NCBI GenBank assembly: GCA_051275765.1
Contig: JBNMOV010000188.1
Location: forward strand, 1 to 8,819
Reading direction: 5' to 3'
Origin: JAHDCE01 sp051275765
Lineage (GTDB): Bacteria; Bacteroidota; Bacteroidia; Chitinophagales; Saprospiraceae
Length of the DNA: 8,819 bases
Shown: in pieces, positions 1-6,762 of the stretch
Numbering within the stretch: position 1 is the stretch's first letter
Layout of the letters: every line of letters starts with the position of its first letter
Notes under the pieces: model-generated
Database searches by the model: none
What the model was told of the DNA's origin: nothing
The model's input: the letters and a program-made list of their open reading frames with translations, nothing else
Translations under genes and position numbers: made by a program

Positions 1-1328
1 GAATAACTGTATTTGATTCCCGTTTCTATTTTCATGTCTTTCATGATAGGCTTGGCATAATCTGCTTTCACTGCCCATATATCAGACTCGCTAGGTTTGC
101 TTTGTTTCCTTCTTTCATCGAATCCTTCTTCAGATATACTCATGATATCATTATCTGCTTGTCGAGTATATTTGAAATATCCTAAGTCCACACTCAGTTT
201 TTGTCCAGACGTATCTATATCGAATTGGTAATAAGAATCAGTAGAAATAAAACCTGTGGTTCTATATAAATCATTAGTCGTATTAATCAGCACGACAGGT
301 AATGTTTCATCTCCAAAATCTATCGTAGTCGTATTATTATCCGTCTTATCATTGATTCCTCCAAAAAGTGTCAATCCTGTACCAATCGTATGTTTTTCGC
401 TGAGATAATAATCTAAACCAGACTTTAAGTAAAGACCTAGTGGTTTGTAAGGATCTTCTGAATTTTGTGTATAGACATCATCGTTTACATTCCTGACTAT
501 TTTCATATAATCCACACTGGAATTTCTATTGAAAGATAGATTATTGGAAAAATTAAACTTCTCGTTTCTATAATTTAATGAAGTACCAGCTCTGAATCGC
601 CAAACATCGCCATATCCTGCACCTACATAAGCACTTCCATTCATGCCTAATTTGATATTTTTTTTCAATATGATATTAATAATTCCGCTATCTCCCTGTG
701 CATCGAAACGAGCATCTGGTTGCGACATGACTTCTATCCTTTCGATAGCATCACTAGGCAAATCCTTCAGCAGCGATTCCAAATCCATATATTGAGTAGG
801 TCTGCCATCGATCATGATATTGACGCCAGTTCTGCCAGCCATGGTTATTTTTCCATTGATGATCATCACGCCAGGTACTCTTTTCAATACACTTTCTGCA
901 CTGCCACTATTCGCAATAATACTGTTTGCTACATTTACGATCAACGTTCCACCTTTTTGTTCTAATAAAGGTTTTTTATATCGGACTTCTACTGCAGATA
1001 ATTCAATATCTGATTTGCTGATATTGGTAATACCTAAATCTAAATCTCCTTCTATAGTTATTTCTTCAGAAGTATGATCATCATAACCCATAGATGATAT
1101 TTGTAATAAATAACTACCTTTTTCGATATCCTTCATTTCAAAAGAACCATCTGCTTCTGTCATTTCTAAAGCAACAAGACTGGAATCTGTAGGAGAGAGC
1201 AGCATGACATTCGCAAATTCTAAAGGATTATTCTCAGCATCTTGAGCGATGCCAGTAACTTTGTGCTGTGCGATGATAGAAGAAAAAAGAAAAAAAGATA
1301 AGATTATCGTCGTGATAATGTTTTTCAT
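1..1328 (-). CDS. TonB-dependent receptor-like outer-membrane protein, C-terminal part missing (runs off left edge)
   Basis: The frame is open from the ATG at 1328 to the window edge, 442 codons without a stop. Residues 1-20 are a signal peptide (MKNIITTIIL..., cleavage probably after SIIA). Residues about 22-105 form a carboxypeptidase-regulatory-like beta-sandwich (KVTGIAQDAENNPLEFANV, then GSFEMKDIEKGSYLLQISSMGY). Residues about 112-225 are a plug domain (AESVLKRVPGV, MIDGRP, IERIEVM, DARFDAQGDSGIINIILKK). The remainder is alternating beta-strand sequence, as expected for the barrel. By family it sits in the outer membrane and resembles the 'outer membrane beta-barrel family protein' group. 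The substrate cannot be told, and no SusD partner is visible. About half of a typical receptor of this type is missing. No Shine-Dalgarno sequence precedes the start. A weak TTG-N18-TAacTTa resemblance to a Bacteroidota promoter lies upstream near 1385-1420. Confidence 0.9.
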   Translation of the reverse strand, partial: MKNIITTIILSFFLFSSIIAQHKVTGIAQDAENNPLEFANVMLLSPTDSSLVALEMTEADGSFEMKDIEKGSYLLQISSMGYDDHTSEEITIEGDLDLGITNISKSDIELSAVEVRYKKPLLEQKGGTLIVNVANSIIANSGSAESVLKRVPGVMIINGKITMAGRTGVNIMIDGRPTQYMDLESLLKDLPSDAIERIEVMSQPDARFDAQGDSGIINIILKKNIKLGMNGSAYVGAGYGDVWRFRAGTSLNYRNEKFNFSNNLSFNRNSSVDYMKIVRNVNDDVYTQNSEDPYKPLGLYLKSGLDYYLSEKHTIGTGLTLFGGINDKTDNNTTTIDFGDETLPVVLINTTNDLYRTTGFISTDSYYQFDIDTSGQKLSVDLGYFKYTRQADNDIMSISEEGFDERRKQSKPSESDIWAVKADYAKPIMKDMKIETGIKYSY

Positions 1329-1429
1329 GGTGGATGGTTTGGTGCAATGGTTTTTAAAGTCTTCTAATTCAAGACGTATGAAATGCCTTATAAGTTATAG
1401 CGTGGTATTTTTTAACAACTTATATAATG

Positions 1430-1462
1430 AAAAAAGACAACACAAAATCAATTGTGTTGTCT
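1430..1462 (-). terminator. Rho-independent terminator after the peroxidase gene
   Basis: An 11-bp perfect stem (1435-1445 pairing with 1452-1462) encloses a 6-nt loop. Read on the minus strand, the stem is followed directly by a run of six T (1430-1435 are A on the plus strand). It lies about 65 bp downstream of the stop of the di-haem peroxidase gene and about 100 bp upstream of the receptor start. It should therefore end peroxidase transcription and leave the receptor with its own promoter. Confidence 0.8.
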
Positions 1463-1527
1463 CAAAACGATGAAGTATAAAAATGATAAAATAAGAGTAT
1501 TAATTGCCTACTCCCTTATGATAAATT

Positions 1528-2715
1528 CTAATTTCCTGTGAATGGATCTGAATACTTCTCATCTGTAATAAAACTATTATCAGTCAGTGTATTCATAAAT
1601 GAGATAAGTGCTTGTTGTTCCTGCTGATTTAGATTCAATCTTCTAGGCTGATTTCCTTGAGTTAATCTATTATCTAAATTAGGATGAGCCTGTACACCAC
1701 TGTTATAATGTTGAACGACTTCTTGCAAAGTTGTCATCGTGCCATCATGCATATAAGGAGCAGTGAGTGCTACATTTCTCAATGAAGGAACTTTGAATCT
1801 TCCATTGTCATTTGCATTTCCAGTTACATCGCCTAGTCCATTATCTAGATAATCGACATACATTCCATTATTTCTTGCTGTAGGAGCGATGTGAGCTTCT
1901 GTGTCATGACAACTAGAGCAATTACCTCTATTGGTATTAAATATCTGGTAACCTAAATTTTCTTGCTCAGTGAAATTAGCAAACTGTGTATTTCCATTCA
2001 CATTTCCATTCACAGATGCAAGTGCCTCATCGTACTTAGATTCAAAAGAAACCATAGAACGAATGAACTGAGCCAATGCCCTAGAAATTCTATCTGAACT
2101 TACATCTGTAGTACCAAATGCATCATCGAATAAGGTAGGATAATAATCCAATGCTTGTAATTTGGGAACTAAATCTGTCAATTCCATGCCCATTTCTACA
2201 TGATCTTGAATAGGCATTAATACTTGATCTTCTAGTGTCGCAGCACGTTCATCCCAAAAGAATCTGCCATTATTATAATACCTTGCATTAGCGAGGCTCA
2301 TAGAATTTCTTCCTGTCAGTCCTCCTTCAAAACCTGTACTGAATTGATCGGGATCTGTAAAACTATTGGACTGGCTGTGGCAAGAACTACAGGAAATAGT
2401 ATTATTTCCAGATAGATTAGCATCATAAAACAATACTCTACCAAGTGTAGCTCCGGCATCAGTAATTTGATTATTGCCAGGCGTATTATCTGCATTGGCT
2501 ACTGGAGGAGTTTCGTAGTAATTAGGCAAATCAATATTGGCATAATTAAAATAATTGGTAGGTAGGTTCAATACATCGCTATCGATTTCTCCAGGTTCTT
2601 CAGTAGAATCGTCTGGAATATCGTTATCTGTAAATTCTTCATCCTTAGCACAGGAAAACAAAATAATGGATGCAAAAGCAATACTTAACGGAAACTTAAT
2701 GGCAGTTCTGTTCAT
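1528..2715 (-). CDS. Di-haem cytochrome c peroxidase / MauG-family lipoprotein
   Basis: A 395-residue protein of the bacterial di-haem peroxidase (CCP/MauG) family. The start was set at 2715 because a lipoprotein signal begins there (MNRTAIKFPL..., lipobox ILFSC, lipidated Cys22); the frame is open 20 codons further upstream. Two haem c sites are present, CSSCH at 109-113 and at 266-270. Family landmarks are LGRVLFYD (91-98), RFFWDERAATLEDQVLMPI (151-169, with the inter-haem Trp154), the Glu of DHVEMGM (Glu174), and PSLRNVALTAPYMHDGTMTT (310-329). Classical peroxidases supply a Met ligand to the electron-accepting haem; by my unaided alignment this position is Tyr337 (HYNSG), as in MauG-like proteins. 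Family members reduce hydrogen peroxide with electrons from small c-type cytochromes, or oxidise a protein substrate. The lipid anchor places it in the periplasm or on the envelope. No partner gene is adjacent. Confidence 0.93.
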   Translation of the reverse strand: MNRTAIKFPLSIAFASIILFSCAKDEEFTDNDIPDDSTEEPGEIDSDVLNLPTNYFNYANIDLPNYYETPPVANADNTPGNNQITDAGATLGRVLFYDANLSGNNTISCSSCHSQSNSFTDPDQFSTGFEGGLTGRNSMSLANARYYNNGRFFWDERAATLEDQVLMPIQDHVEMGMELTDLVPKLQALDYYPTLFDDAFGTTDVSSDRISRALAQFIRSMVSFESKYDEALASVNGNVNGNTQFANFTEQENLGYQIFNTNRGNCSSCHDTEAHIAPTARNNGMYVDYLDNGLGDVTGNANDNGRFKVPSLRNVALTAPYMHDGTMTTLQEVVQHYNSGVQAHPNLDNRLTQGNQPRRLNLNQQEQQALISFMNTLTDNSFITDEKYSDPFTGN

Positions 2716-3123
2716 AATACAAAGGTTTTGAAATGTGGCAGAATGTCTCTTAGACTTCGCCATATTCCCAAACATTCCTGAAAACCTCTATTTAGTATTT
2801 TATTAATATTTTATTTTGAAAATAATAACATTTTTAGCTGAAGTTGTTTAAAAATGATTGGTCATAATGATTGTAAGTGCTTGATTTCTAAGACGAATCT
2901 CATTTTGAATTTCGTAGCCTTAGCTACGGGATTTGAAATAGCTGAAGCATTAGGTAATCAATGGTTTGGAAGCAAATTATTAAATCATTTTTAAACAACT
3001 TCTGATCTTATATACTCGCTTTTTCTCTTCGATTTCGTTTTTTTAAAGATGATTATTCTTAATTTTAGGAAAATCTATCCACCAATCCATTTTATAAACT
3101 ATTTCAGTAATACCTATTTCATT
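2716..3123. other. Divergent intergenic region of 408 bp
   Basis: This stretch separates the start of the minus-strand peroxidase gene from the start of the plus-strand T9SS surface protein, so it must hold both promoters and leaders. The reading frames that extend into it on both sides look like untranslated leader, because both signal peptides begin at the inner ATGs. Its centre is occupied by a palindromic repeat element (2841-3001). I saw no convincing TTG/TAnnTTTG promoter, tRNA or small gene in the remainder, which is very AT-rich. Confidence 0.6.
2838..3004. mobile_element. MITE-like palindromic element with 19-bp terminal inverted repeats
   Basis: The ends are perfect 19-bp inverted repeats (2841-2859 and 2983-3001, left end AAGTTGTTTAAAAATGATT). 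They enclose a 161-bp element flanked on both sides by CTG (2838-2840 and 3002-3004), which fits a 3-bp target duplication. The dyad centre is a 6-bp stem with loop CTTA (2913-2918 with 2923-2928), within a base of the geometric centre. The two arms between are partly complementary, so the whole element can fold into one long hairpin. It contains no coding frame. This is the architecture of a miniature non-autonomous transposable element. The family is not assigned, and the CTG duplication is short enough to be chance. Confidence 0.6.
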
Positions 3124-5247
3124 ATGAAAAATATCTATCTTTTATTCATTATCCTTTTTACATTTTGCCATTCCAATTCTTTATTAGCAAAAAATAATAC
3201 TGCTCCCAATGTAGCCATAGGCGGAGTCATCAATTCATATGGATCGATAGCTAGCATCACAGCAGGTGCAGGATGTTCCAGCATATTGACAGTAGATGAT
3301 GCTTCTGGTTTTATATCAGGCGATTTTGCTCTAGTTATTCAAATGCAGGGAGCAAGCATAAATGAATCTAATTCAAGTAGCTTCGGAAATGTAACTAACC
3401 TAAACAGTGCAGGGCTTTTTGAAAAAGTAGAAATAACAGCTGTGAATGGTAATCAAATTACAACAGCCGCTGGTTTATTAAATGATTATCAAATCACAGG
3501 AAAGGTACAAATCGTCAGTATTCCGAGTTATACTGACGCAGAAATAACCAGCGAACTCACTCCTATGCCTTGGGATGGAAACAAAGGCGGCATCATAGCA
3601 ATAGATGTATCTGGAACATTAACATTACAAGGGAATATCAATGCAACAGGAACAGGCTTCAGAGGTGGAGCTCGAAGTAATGAAAGTAGTAACTGCTCAG
3701 CAATAACATTTATATCTGACTATCATTACGCAACAGGTGCATGGGAATCAGAAGGGAAGGGTGAAGGTATAGCTGCATATATCACTGGCAAAGAATATGG
3801 AAGAGGTGCACAAGCCAATGGCGGCGGCGGTGGAAATGATCACAATTCTGGCGGCGGCGGCGGTGCTGGAATTGGTGCAGGTGGTATAGGTGGCGAAAAT
3901 CTAGATCCAGGTCTCTTCAATTGTCGTGGTAATTTTCCTGGAGAAGGAGGAAAGGAAATGCCTATAACTATAGAACGACTTTTTCTAGGTGGTGGAGGTG
4001 GTGCTGGACATGATAATAATGATGTAGGTACAGACGGTATGTCTGGTGGCGGAATTATTTACATCTCTGCTAATATGATCGTTTCTAATGGTTTTCTGAT
4101 CCAATCTAATGGAGTCGATAATGTGATAACGACAGGTTTAGATGGCGGCGGCGGCGGCGGTGGTGGTGGTTCTGCTTTAGTAAGTGCAGTTACATTAGGA
4201 AATCCATTGTCAATAGAAACAAAGGGAGGAAATGGTAGTGATGTTTTTCATAATAACAATGATCGTTGTATGGGACCTGGCGGCGGCGGCGGCGGCGGCA
4301 TAATCTATGCCAATGCAGGAATAGGAATGATTGTTTCTACATTAGGAGGACAAGCAGGAATAGTAGATGCATCATCTGCTGCTTGTAATGGAAGTAACAA
4401 TAATGCAACGGCAGGAAATGAAGGTGCGATATTACCTTTGCTTAGTGTTCCTTATAGTACAGGAGTAAGTAATAGTGAAGTGACTTATGCTGGATGTAGT
4501 GGCAGTAATTACGAAGTGACTGTAAATGGTACGAATTATAATGAAGCGAATCCTCTTGGAACGGAAGTAATAGTGAATCAATTTGGCTGTGATAGTATGA
4601 TTATGGTCGATTTGATGTTTTGGGGATTAAACGAAGATGTCATTAGTGAAAACTTATGTCCTGGAGAAAGTCTAGTTTATAATGGGACTGTCTATAATGA
4701 AAATATGCCTGCTGGACAAGAAATACTTTCTGGAGGAGCTGTTAATGGCTGCGATTCGATAGTCAATATATCACTAAATTATTCTCCTCAGATGACATTG
4801 ACTGAATCTGTCGCTGGTAATGATGTGACCATTAATGTATCTGGAGGCGTGATGCCATTCACTTATACATGGAATAATGGCTTGTTAGGACAGACGAATA
4901 CCTTGACAGAATCAGGAAGTTATAGTGTTATGGTGGTAGATGCCTTTGGTTGTTCCTCTTCTTATGCTTTTCCTTTTATACTGCTATCCAATGAAGAAAT
5001 CAAACAAGCATATGGACTGGAAATATTCCCGATTCCTGCAGATGATGTATTGGTTATCAAAAGAAATGACATTCAAGAAAATTGGAACGTAGAACTGGTG
5101 AACATTGCAGGTCAGCAGATGTTAGTACAACAATGGGAAATGGATAATGAAATAGAATTGAATGTGTCTGAATTAGCTGCTGGAGTATATTTCTTACATA
5201 TCCATTCAGATAAAATTACCTTTGCACAGAAGATTGTGATTAGGTAA
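3124..5247 (+). CDS. Glycine-rich surface protein exported by type IX secretion
   Basis: A 707-residue secreted protein. The start was set at 3124 because a clear signal peptide begins there (MKNIYLLFIILFTFCHSNS, cleavage near LLA/KN); the frame is open 25 codons upstream. Residues about 30-450 form a large N-terminal region rich in Asn, Ser and Thr. It is interrupted by glycine clusters near residues 233-247, 289-295, 341-349 (nine Gly) and 386-392 (seven Gly). Two similar modules follow, about 455-499 and 510-554, each with an early Cys, a Y/NG core and a closing GCDS. Next is an SprB/PKD-like repeat (573-613, SGGVMPFTYTWNNG, SYSVMVVDAFGC). The C-terminus (630-707, LEIFPIPADDVLVI, AGVYFLHIHSD, KIVIR) is a type A T9SS sorting domain, which directs outer-membrane passage and attachment or release. 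No enzymatic signature is visible; an adhesin or surface-layer role is inference. The next gene starts 37 bp downstream. Confidence 0.88.
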   Translation: MKNIYLLFIILFTFCHSNSLLAKNNTAPNVAIGGVINSYGSIASITAGAGCSSILTVDDASGFISGDFALVIQMQGASINESNSSSFGNVTNLNSAGLFEKVEITAVNGNQITTAAGLLNDYQITGKVQIVSIPSYTDAEITSELTPMPWDGNKGGIIAIDVSGTLTLQGNINATGTGFRGGARSNESSNCSAITFISDYHYATGAWESEGKGEGIAAYITGKEYGRGAQANGGGGGNDHNSGGGGGAGIGAGGIGGENLDPGLFNCRGNFPGEGGKEMPITIERLFLGGGGGAGHDNNDVGTDGMSGGGIIYISANMIVSNGFLIQSNGVDNVITTGLDGGGGGGGGGSALVSAVTLGNPLSIETKGGNGSDVFHNNNDRCMGPGGGGGGGIIYANAGIGMIVSTLGGQAGIVDASSAACNGSNNNATAGNEGAILPLLSVPYSTGVSNSEVTYAGCSGSNYEVTVNGTNYNEANPLGTEVIVNQFGCDSMIMVDLMFWGLNEDVISENLCPGESLVYNGTVYNENMPAGQEILSGGAVNGCDSIVNISLNYSPQMTLTESVAGNDVTINVSGGVMPFTYTWNNGLLGQTNTLTESGSYSVMVVDAFGCSSSYAFPFILLSNEEIKQAYGLEIFPIPADDVLVIKRNDIQENWNVELVNIAGQQMLVQQWEMDNEIELNVSELAAGVYFLHIHSDKITFAQKIVIR
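3820..4299 (+). repeat. In-frame (GGC)n polyglycine tracts
   Basis: Pure or nearly pure GGC runs occur at 3820-3828 (three, then GGT and GGA), 3850-3861 (four, then GGT), 4144-4158 (five, then four GGT to 4170) and 4279-4299 (seven). A GGT/GGA glycine cluster at 3988-4002 lacks GGC. Outside the runs the gene mostly uses GGA and GGT for glycine, so the GGC blocks stand out in an AT-rich sequence. Triplet units mean any gain or loss by slippage would stay in frame. Confidence 0.85.
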
Positions 5248-5284
5248 TAATATTTTCATAACATGGGGTTGAAAACATCACGTT

Positions 5285-6025
5285 ATGGAAATATATGTAA
5301 CGAAAATTAGAAGAAAAACGGGTATGCAAAGCAAACTGATTACAGAAAAGATGGTGTATAATTTCGCTATTTTTGGAGGCTTACAATATGTTATATTAAC
5401 GATAATAGGAATGCTAATCTATCCAGGCGGTACTCGATTAGATAATGAAACGGTGGGTTATTCCTTCACTAAAAACTTCCTTTCTGATATTGCTCGTACG
5501 GAGGCGTATGATGGTACAGCAAATCTTATGGGAACAGGTCTGTATTTTTGGGCATTACTCGTGATGGGATCTGCTTCCATCCTCATGTTTATCGTATTGC
5601 GATATATTTTTCGTGAAAAGAAATGGACTAAGATAGTTTCTATTCTAATGGCGATTACAGGAGTTTTTGCAGGAACAGGTCTGATAGGAATAGGAATAGC
5701 TCCTAGCGATGTTATTTATGATGAACATATGTTTTTTGTATTTTCGGCCTTTTTATTTTTACAGTTATCGATTTCCTTATTGATGATTTGTATTTATGGA
5801 ACGCCCCGTTTTCCCAATAAATATGCACACGCATTATTAGCGACTAATATTATTTTATTCGGTTATATAGGCCTCATGTTTTATGGTCCTGATCCAAGGA
5901 GTTCTGATGCTGGATTATTAGCTCAAGTAGTGGGACAAAAATTTATTGTTTATTTATTGATTATTAATTTGATTTATCAGGCATTTGGAGCAAAGAAGGT
6001 TTGGGCGAAGATGCAGGGAGAGTAG
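5285..6025 (+). CDS. Six-helix integral membrane protein, DUF998-like
   Basis: A 246-residue protein with six probable transmembrane helices, at about 26-47, 80-108, 114-138, 147-171, 180-201 and 214-235. Conserved-looking loop motifs are YPGGTRLDN (46-54), NFLSDIART (64-72) after the first helix, and GIGIAPSDVIYDEHMFFVF (135-153) between the third and fourth helices. This pattern of SD-x-x-RT, then a helix ending in APSD, then a His, resembles the uncharacterised DUF998 / Frag1-like membrane families. That assignment is from memory and no biochemical role can be stated. The start is ambiguous: 5285 gives a short basic leader, while an ATG at 5324 (MQSKLITEK) is equally possible. The gene lies 37 bp after the T9SS surface protein with no terminator between, so co-transcription is plausible. 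A shared palindromic terminator follows about 115 bp downstream. Confidence 0.75.
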   Translation: MEIYVTKIRRKTGMQSKLITEKMVYNFAIFGGLQYVILTIIGMLIYPGGTRLDNETVGYSFTKNFLSDIARTEAYDGTANLMGTGLYFWALLVMGSASILMFIVLRYIFREKKWTKIVSILMAITGVFAGTGLIGIGIAPSDVIYDEHMFFVFSAFLFLQLSISLLMICIYGTPRFPNKYAHALLATNIILFGYIGLMFYGPDPRSSDAGLLAQVVGQKFIVYLLIINLIYQAFGAKKVWAKMQGE

Positions 6026-6141
6026 AAAACTTGCCATAGATTAGATGAAATTACTTCTGGATAAAACCTATGTGATTACGAATATTTTGTGCTGTTTGTA
6101 ATTTTATTATTTAGGAAGTATGAGGTATTTGCACTAGAGAT

Positions 6142-6192
6142 AAAACGACAAAACGGTCTGAGAACTTAGTTCTCAGACCGTTTTGTCGTTTT
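6142..6192. terminator. Bidirectional terminator, 51-bp near-perfect palindrome
   Basis: Arms 6142-6166 and 6168-6192 are perfect 25-bp inverted repeats around a single T. As RNA this is a 24-bp stem with a 3-nt loop. The outer stem begins with AAAA and ends with TTTT, giving a U-rich 3' side in both directions. It sits between convergent genes (plus-strand membrane protein ending at 6025, minus-strand repeat protein ending at 6232) and most likely terminates both. The rest of 6026-6231 shows nothing else recognisable. Confidence 0.85.
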
Positions 6193-6231
6193 GTATGATT
6201 AAATAGAAAAGCTATTTTCGATACAGCCTTT

Positions 6232-6645
6232 TTATTTTTTCTTACCAGTATCTAAATCCCAGAAAAAGAAAAAGAAGAATCCTGCAGCCCATTCACGCTT
6301 CACTCCATCTGCTTCTCCTACTCGACTTCCTTTATAATATATATCGCCATCGCTTTCTACTTCTCCTACACGAGAACCACTTATATATATATCGCCATTG
6401 CTTTCTATTTCTCCAATGCGAGATCCTTTGTAATATACATCGCCATCGTCTTCTATTTCACCAATACGAGAGCCATTTTTATAAACGTCCCCATCAGATT
6501 CTATTTTCCCTACACGAGAACCACTTATATAGATGTCTCCATCACTTTCTATCTCTCCAATGCGAGAGCCTTTGTAATAAATGCTTTGTGCTTGGATAGA
6601 TATGCCAAGGCATAAAAAAGTAGCGAATAGTAATAGTTTTTTCAT
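6232..6645 (-). CDS. Small exported protein of six 16-residue repeats
   Basis: A 137-residue protein. The start was set at 6645, where a signal peptide begins (MKKLLLFATFLCLGISIQAQ, cleaved around residue 20); 23 further in-frame codons upstream are probably leader. Mature residues 22-112 are tandem 16-residue units of the form (I/V)Y-x-x-GSR(I/V)G-x-(I/V)E-x-(D/N)GD: five complete and one cut short at GEA. The Y-x-x-G and E-x-DG pattern suggests repeated beta-hairpins, reminiscent of small radial 'beta-flower' or propeller-like folds; that comparison is from memory. The tail has a six-phenylalanine run followed by WDLDTGKKK. No enzymatic motif is present, and a ligand or structural role in the periplasm or outer membrane is only a guess. 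It lies 117 bp downstream of the LysM/CAP gene on the same strand; whether it has its own promoter is not clear. Confidence 0.85.
   Translation of the reverse strand: MKKLLLFATFLCLGISIQAQSIYYKGSRIGEIESDGDIYISGSRVGKIESDGDVYKNGSRIGEIEDDGDVYYKGSRIGEIESNGDIYISGSRVGEVESDGDIYYKGSRVGEADGVKREWAAGFFFFFFWDLDTGKKK
6310..6582 (-). repeat. Tandem 48-bp coding repeats (five full, one partial)
   Basis: The units, in coding order, are 6582-6535, 6534-6487, 6486-6439, 6438-6391, 6390-6343 and a partial at 6342-6310. Each encodes one 16-residue unit. Units 1 and 4 both begin (I/V)YYKGSRIGEI, and units 2 and 5 both begin IYISGSRVG. The array therefore looks like a triple of units (144 bp) that was duplicated as a block rather than one unit copied evenly. 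Confidence 0.85.
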
Positions 6646-6762
6646 TAGTGAAACGTATTTAATAAATTGAGCCAGAATGGGTGGTAATTCTTTAGAAGAA
6701 AAAAGAACAAGCATAATGGCTCAGGTTATTGAATTCATTTCATTTATAATCTGATTTTGGTA

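Noticed and set aside
720..1077. Two overlapping plus-strand frames of 81 and 87 codons
   Set aside because: They lie antisense inside the well-supported receptor gene, have no domain pattern, and are shadows of its codons.
1249..1473. Plus-strand frame of 74 codons reaching across the receptor start
   Set aside because: It begins antisense to the receptor signal peptide and ends inside the minus-strand terminator stem; it shows no protein features of its own.
2716..2775. Upstream extension of the peroxidase start to 2775
   Set aside because: It would put 20 polar and basic residues before the lipoprotein signal and spoil export. The same reasoning rejects the upstream starts at 3049 and 6714.
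3124..5247. Glycine-rich protein as a PE_PGRS-type or known antifreeze protein
   Set aside because: The glycine clusters are compositional only. The signal peptide, GCDS modules and T9SS tail fit a Bacteroidota surface protein, and no specific ice-binding or PE motif is visible.
6310..6582. Regular 48-bp repeats as a possible CRISPR array
   Set aside because: There are no unique spacers; the repeats are contiguous, in frame and translate into clean 16-residue protein units.
6646..6762. A promoter for the repeat-protein gene, for example the TACGTTTC sequence just before its start
   Set aside because: The match to TAnnTTTG is imperfect and it lies too close to the ATG; read-through from the LysM/CAP gene is equally possible.
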